Assembly: GCA_015143735.1 (NCBI GenBank)
Contig: VKHC01000212.1
Location: 1-15,359 of the forward strand
Direction: 5' to 3'
Source of the DNA: Synura sp. LO234KE
Taxonomy: Eukaryota > Sar > Synurophyceae > Synurales > Mallomonadaceae
Length of the DNA: 15,359 bases
In this document: positions 1 to 9,134 of the stretch, piece by piece
Layout of the letters: every line of letters starts with the position of its first letter
Numbering within the stretch: the first letter of the stretch is position 1
The notes under the pieces: generated by a model
What the model was told of the DNA's origin: nothing
Seen by the model: the letters and a program-made list of their open reading frames with translations, nothing else
Databases searched by the model: none
Position numbers and translations under genes: made by a program

Positions 1-307
1 ATGTACTCCGCGCGGTACTAGTGGGAGTATCCCTCTAGTCTATGCCTTTTCATCTTGTCTGCGCTGCACAGTACAGTACTCCAAGGCCAGAACCATACCT
101 ACTCATCCCCATCCACCTGGTTGGGCGTGTTAAGACACCCCTGGACATGAGGCTTACATTCTCCCCCTGCCCGGACTTGCCATTGGGTACGTAGGGGATA
201 GTTATTTACTCAGCGTTGAAGTGCGTGGTGGAGTCTAAATTGTACTGTCTGACTTAAAATTCATTTCCTTCGCCGTCGTAATAACTTACTACTGGATTTT
301 CAGCAAT

Positions 308-426
308 GAGTTGAAATTGCACTCGCTGACGCTGATAATTACTTTGCGTTCAATCAGTTAATATAAAATCTACGTTAACTAAGAGTGAGTTATTCGGCCT
401 AAGCTGGTATCCTAGAGTAACTATTC
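308..426. repeat. Dispersed repeat, copy A
   Basis: About 119 bases that align with 7183-7302 in the same orientation. Aligned by eye, identity is roughly three quarters to 80 percent. It includes the shared blocks GAGTTGAA, GCTGACG, AATTACT, AGTTAATAT, the 14-base TACGTTAACTAAGA, and CTAGAG near the end. No open frame is conserved between the copies, so it looks like a non-coding interspersed repeat or the end of an old element. Confidence 0.7.
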
Positions 427-531
427 AGCCAAGCCTCCTATACTCGGTCCTGGAACTTGCCGCTAGACTTCTCACCAGAGGTGTATAGGAGTAGGAATTG
501 GTCACTTGTGTTCAGCATCCCTCCCGACAGA

Positions 532-537
532 TTTATT
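532..537 (-). promoter_or_regulatory. Candidate polyadenylation signal of the PRP4-like gene
   Basis: AATAAA on the minus strand, 51 bases beyond the stop codon at 589. The position suits a short 3' UTR. This is only a hexamer match, and signals differ between protist lineages. Confidence 0.4.
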
Positions 538-588
538 CTCTACTAAACTAAGTATGATAATTTCATTAGAAAACTGCAAAATGGTTAC

Positions 589-2467
589 TTAGAACTCATC
601 CCGGTGCGCCCATACTTTAATTGTTCGATCGAATCCAGCCGAAACAACGCGTTTCTCGTCAGGGGAGATGTCGCACGACATGACCTTTCCTGTGTGTCCG
701 GACAAAGACCGCAACAGGTCAAAATTTCGAGCATTCCAAACTTTTACGGCTCCGTCGAAGGATGAGGTGACGAGGAGTTCCCCAGAGGCGGAGTATCTGG
801 CGCATGAGATCACATTGGAGTGCCCGGGGAGAGCATATCCACATTTCTTCTTCCTCAAGTCCCAAACTCGAACCATATGGTCTGCAGCGCCCGTGGCTAC
901 TTGGAAACCGTTTGGACTGAACGCTGCTGTCACTATTTTCTTTATGTGGCCCTGCAACGTTTGGATGCATTGACCTGTTCTCAAGTCCCACACTAGCACC
1001 ACTCCCGCCCAGTCCGCGGTGACTACCAGTGCACCATCTCTTTGGAAGCTTATCACACTGCACTCCTTGATGTGTCCGTCCTGCACCAGTAGTTCCTCAC
1101 CGCGCTCCACGTCCCAAAGGCGCCAACACGCGTCATGACCGGCCGTGCCGACGTAGTTCCCACTGGGGTGAAAATCGCAGTCGGACACGACACCTTGATG
1201 TCCTTTAAGGCGATGGGCGATAAGCTCCGGGTAGGTTATATTACCCTGGCTCCCATCTACGTCCATCTCGTCCAGGGCGCTGCACCCTTCCTTCACAGAA
1301 TCCCAAGGCTCTGTAGTGCTTAATTTACTCGAGTATCGACTAACATTCCAAAGAATACAAGTTCCGTCTGCTGATGTGCTTGCCAGGAGCGGGTGAGCAT
1401 TCAGTTCTCCACTCGGATCGGAGCCATTCGAAGCGAGTTGGCTCCAACATAGAGAAGTTACTCGCTCCGTGTGTCCCCTGAAAGCCGCGACTTCCGCCAA
1501 AGTGCTGGTACTCCACAATCTGACGGTTTCATTTAGCGATCCGGTGGCCAAAAGATCCCCTTTTGGTGAAAATCGAATAGAGGTGAGCGGCCGATCTCCA
1601 CCGAACTGACTAGCACTGAGGATCAACTCTTTGCTGTTTAAATAAAGGGATGCAGCATTGCGGTCTTCGTCAGCTTGCAACGACTCACTTGACCGCGTTG
1701 CCTTGGTTTTGAGAATTCTCTCCCGAGATGCGGCGAATGAATACTCGCAGATAATTTTTCTATTTGTTATTAATGCTTCGGAGGCAGGACTGTACACGAC
1801 GTCTTTGTTATTGGTGGAAGAAACTCCCATGTTCTTCGACGTTTCTTGGTGAAGAAAATTAGAAGACGGCACTACCCCAGGAAAACTTTGTTTACTGGAT
1901 GACTGATTCAGGATAGCCTACGCTTGAAATATTAAGTTGTTAACCTATTGTGTAATATGAAGGAATCGGCGCCCGACCTGAGTTTTGTTCAATTCATCTT
2001 CACTTAATTCAAGTCTTGCGATAACCTCACGCAGGCGCTCCCTTCGATCAGCGTGATTCTCACCGAAAAGGGTAACTGGATGATTAAGTTCCCGGAGTCT
2101 TTGTTTCACTTCTTCAATGGCTGTTGGTACAATTATCGACCGTGCGCGCTGTTGTGCCTCAAATTTCCTAAGCTTTTCTGCATGCTAGAGAAGCATTTTA
2201 AAATTCAAAATGTTGAGTTCAAGCAGATTTATGAGTAGTTTGATAAATGTGATATTTCACCGCTAGTTGTGCTTGCTTGCTTTCCTCTGATAATTCCATG
2301 ACTTCCACTTGGATATTCCCCGCAATGTTTATGTTTCCAGATGAAATTGCTGCGGATATAGCCTCATTGCCAAGCAACAGTGGTTCTGACATCCTCGAGT
2401 TTGATGTGTTAGTAAAAATTATGTCTCGTAAAGTTGTATTGTTGTAACTCGTCGCTACATTTACCAT
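589..2467 (-). CDS. PRP4: U4/U6 small nuclear ribonucleoprotein PRP4-like (three exons)
   Basis: A predicted 580-residue protein joined from exons 2467-2261, 2184-1978 and 1917-589. The first two exons are 69 codons each, and both introns fall between codons. Exon 1 has GNINI at residues 44-48, matching the N-terminal stretch of PRPF4. Exon 2 has HPVTLFGE (104-111) followed by DRRERLR, the diagnostic PRP4/SFM motif. Exon 3 carries seven WD40 repeats from about residue 244 to the end, with GH and WD pairs such as RLWD and RVWDLR, forming a propeller. In known systems PRP4 is part of the U4/U6 and U4/U6.U5 tri-snRNP, where it works with PRP3 and cyclophilin H in the nucleus. Length is close to the human protein (about 520). 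The start could instead be the Met at residue 26 (2392). No ATG-initiated reading of exon 3 alone covers the conserved N-terminus, so the introns are needed. Confidence 0.92.
1918..1977 (-). other. Intron 2 of the PRP4-like gene
   Basis: A 60-base intron, CAG|GTCGGG to CGTAG|GC, inferred because exon 2 reads into an in-frame stop just past the proposed donor and the frame resumes cleanly at GCT ATC CTG. The donor GTCGGG is weak. A donor further upstream (GTTATC) would remove residues that align with PRP4 relatives, and the GTTAAC further downstream lies after the stop. Confidence 0.6.
2185..2260 (-). other. Intron 1 of the PRP4-like gene
   Basis: A 76-base intron, GCG|GTGAAA to CTCTAG|CAT. 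It joins QAQLA to HAEKLRKFEAQQRAR, which restores the continuous helical region that precedes the PRP4 motif in relatives. The phase is 0 on both sides. Confidence 0.75.
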
Positions 2468-2487
2468 TTCGCGCTTTTTTTTTTACC
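2468..2487. promoter_or_regulatory. 20-base gap between divergent start codons
   Basis: The only sequence between the ATG of the PRP4-like gene (minus, 2467) and the ATG of the TPR gene (plus, 2488). It holds a run of ten T (2475-2484). Any promoter and 5' UTR for either gene must extend into the other gene, so this is at best the centre of a shared bidirectional promoter. If PRP4 starts at 2392 instead, the gap is 95 bases. Confidence 0.5.
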
Positions 2488-3264
2488 ATGCCGGATTTCC
2501 TTTCAATATGCGTATTGCTGGCACTGACACTTGTAAGAAGCACAGGATTTATAGTTGTTTGGAAATCTATCAGATCACAGAATAGTCTTAGAAAACTAGC
2601 TGGAGAGACCAAGGACGATGATATTATAAATGTCGAAGACCTGAATGAAGGGCTACGTTTGTTTCGTGACTATGCAAAGCGTGGTATAAAGAGATTTATG
2701 GAGAATGATTTGGTTGGTGCAGTGAAAGATTTTGATAGAGCTAAGGCATTCAATTCTACTCAACCCCTGCTTCAACGGGGAATGATATTATATCTTACTG
2801 GGAACTATCACGATGCTGCTGAACAATTTTATTCTGATATAATACTTTTAGAGAAAGCTAAGATATACAAAATGTCTGATATTAGACTTTGGTTGTCTGC
2901 CTCGTACAACAAGTGCGGTCAAATGGATGAAGCTATACGAGCTTTAGATCTTGAAAATTATGAGTCGCATGGTATCGCAGAGCAGCGCCCGCTTTTAAAT
3001 TGCACCCTTTTGTTTTACGGTCAGCGATTGGGGCTTCCGGATATGATGGATATGATAGGACAGTCAGACAATAGGGATTTCTTGGGTTTGCAATTTTTCG
3101 GCAATTTCTACCTTGGGCTCTATTATGATTCCGTGGGAAATGCAGAACTCGCTAAATTATTTATGGACTTTCCTACTTCAAGCACGAGATACTCAAAGCA
3201 AGACATGTGGTACCATTTACCTAGGAGACTTAGTACAATACGCGGCTGGACCGACAACCCATAA
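2488..3264 (+). CDS. TPR-repeat protein with N-terminal signal-like segment
   Basis: 258 residues from ATG at 2488 (context ACCATGC); upstream in-frame codons offer only TTG. Residues 4-16 are strongly hydrophobic, followed by VRSTGF and a basic stretch, so it looks like a signal peptide or bipartite organelle-targeting leader. Residues about 70-155 form helical TPR-type repeats: DLVGAVKDFDRAKAFN, then LLQRGMILYLTGNYHDAAEQF, then LSASYNKCGQMDEAIRAL. The C-terminal part, with FGNFYLGLYYDSVGNAELAK and a final LPRRLSTIRGW, resembles a family of uncharacterised TPR proteins of algae, plants and other protists. No enzyme motif is visible. Single exon, AT-rich codon use like its surroundings. Function is unknown; a scaffold role in an organelle or the secretory route is an inference. 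Confidence 0.82.
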   Translation: MPDFLSICVLLALTLVRSTGFIVVWKSIRSQNSLRKLAGETKDDDIINVEDLNEGLRLFRDYAKRGIKRFMENDLVGAVKDFDRAKAFNSTQPLLQRGMILYLTGNYHDAAEQFYSDIILLEKAKIYKMSDIRLWLSASYNKCGQMDEAIRALDLENYESHGIAEQRPLLNCTLLFYGQRLGLPDMMDMIGQSDNRDFLGLQFFGNFYLGLYYDSVGNAELAKLFMDFPTSSTRYSKQDMWYHLPRRLSTIRGWTDNP

Positions 3265-3371
3265 AATTAATATGTAATCCTCGCTTTAATCTTTATATTG
3301 GAAAACGAAGAAGAAGTGATTCATTCCTGTTCTAAATATTGTATTCGATCGAAGCGTTATTGTTATCTTAC

Positions 3372-3377
3372 AATAAA
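3372..3377 (+). promoter_or_regulatory. Candidate polyadenylation signal of the TPR gene
   Basis: AATAAA 107 bases past the TAA of the TPR gene. The spacing is reasonable for a 3' UTR, but the call rests only on a hexamer in AT-rich sequence. Confidence 0.35.
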
Positions 3378-3809
3378 CGCATTTCGGGCAAGGTCGCTGC
3401 TGTCAGAATATGATTTTACCCGATCTAACAAACACTCAATGCAATGCTATTCCTCCATAATGGATTTTATTGCCATTTAATTTTATTCAGGAATTTCAAT
3501 TTACTGTTAGCCATCCATTGATAATGTGGATTCAACTACACACAGTTCCTCATATTTATTTGCTATGTGTATCTTTGTGCTTTTAAGTATGAATTGAGTG
3601 TAATGCAATTCTATACGTGACTTAAAGTTTCCTTCATATCTCTTGGCTCTTCTTCTTATCAACTAGCATTATTTAGTGCGTTCATGTCAAGTTTATCATG
3701 CACGAACGACTAGGGCAGAAGCAAACTTGACTAGGAGCGAGGAATGATATCAATATAAGCAAGATCACCTGTAGAAGGTGCACTTAGCCTGACTCACTAC
3801 TAGTATTGA

Positions 3810-3909
3810 TTTTTTTTACAGAAACTTGGCTTAGATTACACAGAAAGACATAGCAGACCACGCAAAATATGCACCTCTATGGGCTACTCAGCAGATCACA
3901 CTAGTAGGG
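3810..3909 (+). repeat. Diverged direct repeat, copy 1
   Basis: Starts with a T run, then AACTTGGCTTAG (3823-3834), GCACC (3871) and CACTAGTAGGG (3899-3909). The same words in the same order occur in copy 2 with offsets of 175-185 bases. Confidence 0.5.
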
Positions 3910-3992
3910 CTAGTCACTACAAGTATAGATGACGAATAGAAGTATAAGTAGGAAGCCATCTGTGTAACAATCTACCGCGTACCGCGGTACCG

Positions 3993-4085
3993 TTTTTTTA
4001 AAAGTAAAACTTAGCTTAGTAAAACATGACGACATATAATGCTAAGCACCCATATGAGCCAGATTGGCACATCCCACTAGTAGGG
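3993..4085 (+). repeat. Diverged direct repeat, copy 2
   Basis: T run, AACTTAGCTTAG (4008-4019), GCACC (4046) and CACTAGTAGGG (4075-4085), parallel to 3810-3909. This copy lies inside the MITE-like element, whereas copy 1 lies outside it. Confidence 0.5.
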
Positions 4086-4111
4086 GTATGGGCAATTACC
4101 GCGGCACTGCT

Positions 4112-4158
4112 ATAGCGGCTCCTCACCGCGTACACGCGGCTGCTATAGGAGCCGCTAT
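4112..4158. repeat. Nested perfect hairpin
   Basis: Perfect 12-base arms ATAGCGGCTCCT (4112-4123) and AGGAGCCGCTAT (4147-4158). Inside the 23-base loop is a second perfect stem, CCGCG (4126-4130) with CGCGG (4135-4139). It lies near the right end of the MITE-like element and is probably a sub-terminal structure of it. Confidence 0.75.
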
Positions 4159-4811
4159 CGCGGGTGGTGATTTTTTACACGGATGGCAAATATAGAAGTA
4201 TCGTACTAGTGTAGCCCGAGATGAGCACCAGCTCCAACTAGCATAAAAGGAAACTACCTACAAAACTAACACTGCTAGACAGGTGCTCCCGTATATTACG
4301 GATTGGTATGCTGACAGTCCCCGTATTGTCAGCTGGTCAGTAAATAGATACATAGCAGTTTGTACAGATGCGTAGATATATTAGATATAAGTTATCATAA
4401 CTAGTGTCAACCCATATAGGCAACAGCATGGTCAGTACGGCTACCTTGCCTGTCTAATCACCAGTGTAGTGTACCGAAGTAAAAGTGTAGTAGAAACAGT
4501 GTAGCGTAGATAGCGCACCGTACTAACCTAGCAAATCATTCCACCCTACAGAAACACAGCAGTAAAACATAGTGATATCAATACCAGTCCCAAGTGAACC
4601 GTCCTAGGCGACTACGGGCCCTGTAGCTGCCTATAACCGCACTCACATAACACCGCAAGCATAACGCACAACACTAACCATTACTGTTGATTACAGAATA
4701 GATCTCGACGGTGGAGATACACTGCAATCTGATCAGTGTTAGATAGATATGTAGACGATAGAATAGAGTAGATAGGATAGCATTATAGGATAAGAGGTAG
4801 CAGATAGAGTC

Positions 4812-6520
4812 GTGATACAGCAGCCTACAAAATGTGATACTATTAAACAAGCACCCAGTCGATTGCGGCTAGTTCTACCGGCGACCCAACGCCGGTTGAT
4901 CGGTATATGTGTAGAAAGAAGTGATTACAGAGCAGCGGTGAATAGAATAGTAGGCGCACAAAATGCTGTATGTACCCTATGCAGCTGCTATGCTGCAACA
5001 CTTGCAGACCGGGACCTGAGTCGTCAGTGCAGGGGCACACTGCCTTACTGGAATGACAACACGTTTTGCCTTGGAGAAAGAGTTCAGTGCATTCCTAAAG
5101 CGATGATCCAGCAACGCCGTCATCAGATACGACATCTTGACCGTCGACAGTGGAGTGTGGAGAGTAATCGCATCAAACACTTGGTTGTGAACTCTAAGGC
5201 GTGGGGGCTGGAAGGGAATTGCAAACTGCGTCTAATATCTATGGATTCATATGATCACATCTATCGCAAATGCCCACATCCCGCCATCGCTGACCCCCGT
5301 GCACGGCTCCTGGAGGGGGTCACCAAGACGAGGTCTACCCTCGCCAGGAATGAAGCACTACAGCTACCCTCCTCCAGCTGTATCACGACGCAGATAAATA
5401 CGGCATTGCACTATAGGCGACCTGACTCGTCACCATCGACTTCTTCTATGCCTGATCTACCAAAATCTTCGTCTCAAATTTCTTGTGCCCCTCAGTCCGT
5501 GATTTGGACGCACCCTTCCTCCGTTTAGTGCGACAGCTCAATCAAGTTCGTATTTTCGAACCTTCGGTCCGACTTTGGGCAGACGACATTCAAAGGCTCA
5601 AAGTAGAGCACACTCCCCGGGCATGTACTCAGAGTATGATTTGGCCAACTCGCAACTGCGAAACTTCGCCACCGGGCGCCTTCAAGGATTCTCCGACGAA
5701 ACTGACGCCATCCAAGCGAAAGCTGACCGGGTCTCCAAATGTACCCCAGGACCTACTTCTTGCCAACGACCCCAGTGTCATTAGCCTCTACACGGATGGG
5801 TTCCACAGCAAACCTGACGGCCAGTGCGGATTTCTTACCCTGGCTGGACGGAGGTTTCTCGCCCTGGGGTGTCTAGAGGGACTTCAAGCAGTTCGTCGCC
5901 TTGGGCACCTCCTGCACTTCCGAAGAGTCAAGGCACCCTGCACCAAGAAATCCATCGACAGCCGAGGGAGCAATCTCGCCAACGCACATGCTGAGCTGGG
6001 CAGGAGAGCAGATAACGCCCAACATCTCATTGCCGCTATTTTCTTCCTGCCCCAGGGCCCGGTAAGCACCACTCTGACTGATCCCGCGGTGTCCCCGGCA
6101 CGCTCTGCCGACATCATCGTTGTGCCATCCACACCTCCCCTAGCCTGGATAAGGCCACCTGGGTGGGGCTCTCTCTGGAATCGACCGTAGCCGGCCTCAT
6201 ACAATCTTGATGATGACTTCCTTCCTGGGGATGGCTCGTTTCTAACCTCCCAGCTAGGCTGCTCCCCTTACGCACGTCCTGCAAATACGCCTACAACGAG
6301 GATGCTGACTTGAACAGCGCGCCCAGACGCCCTCTGAGACGGACAGTCAGCCCCCAGGCGGGGCCCTTACCCAGAATGGGGGAAGTCGCACCAAGAAGAG
6401 GAGGAAGGATGATGGAGCTTGCCAGACCTACCACGGAGGGAATGACCGACGCGACAAATGAATTAGTTGATAGTGTAGGTCTAGTGAACCTATCACCGAC
6501 CTTCAACAGACGGAGGAGAT
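4812..6520 (+). mobile_element. Degenerate non-LTR (LINE-type) retrotransposon remnant
   Basis: GC-richer, codon-like sequence broken over at least two frames with no ATG-started full gene. In the first frame (4812-5528), residues NCKLRLISMDSYDHIYRKC followed by PHP, at about 5217-5282, look like the zinc-knuckle that follows reverse transcriptase in LINE ORF2 proteins. The H-x4-C half is intact, but the first pair reads C-x2-R instead of C-x2-C. In a shifted frame (to 6190), SLYTDGF at about 5785 resembles the first catalytic strand of an RNase H domain; the other RNase H acidic residues are not evident. No reverse transcriptase core, target-site duplication or poly-A tail is seen. This is an old 5'-truncated copy, and its borders are approximate. 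Confidence 0.5.
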
Positions 6521-7908
6521 AGTTTCCCAGGATGTGGAGGGGGGAATGAGGTAATCGGCTTAGTCATTATGTCCACCCTGCCCCTACACCCAATGTGATC
6601 TACGAAGTAGCCCATAGGGTGTTTAGTTTGCGTTGTCTGCCCCCTGTCATTCCCGGCGATCTAAGCTAGGTTCATTTTAAGAAACTTGTAATAATTGATT
6701 TACAATTTGCTTCTTCAACTTAAAGACGATCGCTGGCTTTGAGACTTGTACAAATTCGTGCCGCCCAATTTCATTCTAGTTTCACTGGAAGTTAGATAAC
6801 TTGTAATTATATATCTCACTGTAGGTTAGATCTGCATTATAAATTTACTGGATTTGTGGAAGTTATTAGGCGCGCTGTTCTCAAAAAGGTTTAAGTTATC
6901 GAAGTGTTAGTTTAGGGTTTTAGTTGTTATAGCCACCGGTTTTAACTCAAATTCAAAAGTCTTGGAGGGGATATTGGTACAAGTGCCTAACACTTCAGTG
7001 CAGTTGCTAGTTAGTTGTGTGGTTATTTATAATTTTGTAGGCACTACATATCATTATATATAAACCAGTTAAGTGTTACTGTTATGTGCGAACACCTGCG
7101 TATATCTAGCTATGAACAAACACCTGCACATTCCTATACTAGTTATATCATCAATACGTGTTGAAACTACTAGAACTACTACGAGTTGAAGATGCACTTG
7201 CTGACGTTGAAAATTACTCCAGTTCCTCTAAGTTAATATTGAATCTACGTTAACTAAGATTGTGATTTATTTTGCTAAACTAGCATTCTAGAGTTACTAT
7301 TACGACAAGAAACACGAGTTCGAGGCCAACTCACCGACGATGAAATAGGGGGCGGCAGTATGATGTGGATTCCTATCATCATCGCAATAGCTAGCAAGAA
7401 GAAATGAACCAATATCAAGAAATTGGCTGATACTGAACCAAGAATGACAAAAGCAGGAGTTACATCGGCAGTTACGCACTGCCTGCTGTGCGTCGGTAGG
7501 GTAGTTTGCACTGTTGTTGCTACTAGTAGGAGAGGAAGAAATGCTTTCCTACTCTTGCTTGGTGGTCTCAACAATGAGGATGGTGAGGAGGCGACATCAT
7601 ACTTATGGGCTGCGTATTTCCACTAGGCAACAAGGGGCGGAGAGGAGAGTAACAAGGCTGCTAGGAGAGATACACTTGTTTGCTCCCATAGGTATCTGTA
7701 CTTCCGTCCTTGTCAGTAAAAAACACGAATTTACAGCCAAATGTTGAAATAGGATCAGATTCGCAGTTAATTTACAGCTCGCAAATCAAGTATACAATAT
7801 AAAGGAAACATAACACCAACGATTTTTGGGAACGAGAGGAAATATAGTACTAAAGAAGAGAAAAATCTATCACAGAAACTACAGAGGCGATGGAAACATC
7901 ATCTTCAA
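6521..7908. other. Mostly AT-rich stretch without a recognised gene
   Basis: I find no supported gene. Bases 6650-7300 are AT-rich and end in the second copy of the dispersed repeat. Short open frames of 60-100 codons occur at 7275-7747 on both strands, but they overlap each other and match nothing I know. The part next to 7908 must include the 3' UTR of the FHA-BRCT gene on the minus strand; I see no AATAAA close to its stop codon. Confidence 0.5.
7183..7302. repeat. Dispersed repeat, copy B
   Basis: Same orientation as 308-426 and aligned to it over its whole length, with few gaps and a shared core TACGTTAACTAAGA. The flanking bases on either side do not match those of copy A, which places the ends of the repeat near these positions. 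Confidence 0.7.
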
Positions 7909-9095
7909 TCAGACTGAACTACCATCAAAGTCCGCTAACAAGTTATCAGCAAAGTCCAGTCGCTGTCTGAGCACAGATAAGAAAATAAGCTCGACCGAGT
8001 AGATTCCTCTACCCCCAGAATCGCCTTTACCAGCCCCAAGATTCTTGGCCCTCTCCAAAATAACAGTTGGGATCCCCATGAGGACGCCTTTCTGTCGGGA
8101 CTTGCCACGATTATCAACAGAGTGTAGCGAGTGCGAGGAGGCCACTACCACCACTTGCAATCCACCGTCTCCTCCTCGCCGCTCTTTCCCACCCACACCC
8201 TCCTGCTCCATTAGCTCGCGCTCCCAGCCCACACTGCTAATCAACTGCCCTCCGCCTGACTGGATTATGGCCCGCATCTCAGTCTCGGGGGGAGCACTCG
8301 AGCCATAGACGTCAGAGGCAATGAAGAACGTCAGACCCGCGAAGACGCGGCCGCGCTCCCTGGACAAAGTGTCCTGCAAACTAAACCCCCAGAGCTTTTC
8401 TTTCTCCACGTCTTTAATGTAATATTTGTTCCGCATTTTCACAGTTTCCAGAGCGATCGGACGCTTCGCCTTCGCCGAGTCCCGTAGCCAAGCGATTGAG
8501 ACTAGGTGCTGAACACCAGAGTTGATGGCGACCATTAGTTTAGGAGTTCTCTTTAGCGGCAGTATGGTCACCATATGGGTGGCCAGACTGGGGTCCTCCA
8601 CCGCCACCGCTCCAATCGCCTGCACCGCCTCCACGTCCTTCTCGATGCCTGTAAATATGATAGAGGGGCCGTGCCTGGAGGAAGCAGTAGCTGAGGGTGT
8701 CGCTGTCGCTGTCCCTGTCTCGGCCTCAGTTGCGTTCATCTTGACCTGGTCGCCGCTTCGTTTCTTCACGGCCCCTCTTCCCCCCTCCGATTTTGCGGCA
8801 TCTACTGATTTGGAGCCAAGACCGTTCTTTCTCAAGGACTCTCCTCCAGACTCAGGCACACATCCTGGTCCATAGGACTCCTCCTCAGAGGCGCCGCCCC
8901 TCTTCCGCTTCCTGGCGGACCCTGCCATCGCGGACACCTCCTTCTTCTCTAGGAGTGCAGGTGTTGGTGCAGTGGTATCGAGACGCAGAGCCTTATCTGC
9001 ATTATCAGCAAAGGGAGTACTGGCCGTGGACACGGAGAGCGAGCCCCTCTCACTCTTCGTAGCGGCGGAGGAGTCCCGTAGAGCGATCGGTTCCC

Positions 9096-9134
<39 letters not shown>

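Larger units (their letters stand above)
1..588. other. Non-coding stretch downstream of the PRP4-like gene
   Basis: I see no gene in this stretch. It holds one copy of a dispersed repeat (308-426, listed separately) and, on the minus strand at 532-537, an AATAAA hexamer 51 bases past the stop codon of the PRP4-like gene. That is a reasonable place for its polyadenylation signal. Confidence 0.6.
3955..4187. mobile_element. MITE-like element with terminal inverted repeats
   Basis: About 233 bases bounded by inverted ends. The left end GCCATCTGTGTAA pairs with the right end read on the other strand, GCCATCCGTGTAA. The similarity continues inward, with small gaps, to a CCGCG block on each side, about 28 bases in all. 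The interior is non-coding and has a strong nested hairpin (4112-4158). A 10-base direct repeat ATAGAAGTAT lies outside each end (3936-3945 and 4192-4201), but not flush with the ends, so it is not a clear target-site duplication. Size and structure fit a non-autonomous DNA transposon; no transposase is seen. Confidence 0.5.
3265..4811. other. Non-coding, repeat-rich stretch
   Basis: I see no gene here. The first part (to about 3700) is AT-rich and includes the 3' UTR of the TPR gene. From about 3800 it holds diverged direct repeats (3810-3909 and 3993-4085), a MITE-like element (3955-4187), a small inverted repeat GCTGACA/TGTCAGC (4310-4333) and many CTAGTAG or CTAGTG words. The last 100 bases are rich in GATA-like words on the plus strand. 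Confidence 0.6.

Noticed and set aside
3298-3480. 60-codon plus-strand frame after the TPR gene
   Set aside because: No ATG at its start, AT-rich, contains the candidate polyadenylation hexamer, and is most likely 3' UTR and spacer.
6908-6920. A TTTAGGG-like word
   Set aside because: A single copy in AT-rich sequence; not a telomeric tract.
7275-7574. 99-codon minus-strand frame with hydrophobic stretches
   Set aside because: It begins at TTG, overlaps competing frames on the plus strand and runs into the dispersed repeat. I recognise no family and cannot support a gene.
7310-7752. Two short similar stretches (AAACACGAR...GCCAA...TGAAATAGG) at 7310-7349 and 7721-7752
   Set aside because: The match needs a gap of about eight bases and covers under 40 bases, so it may be chance.
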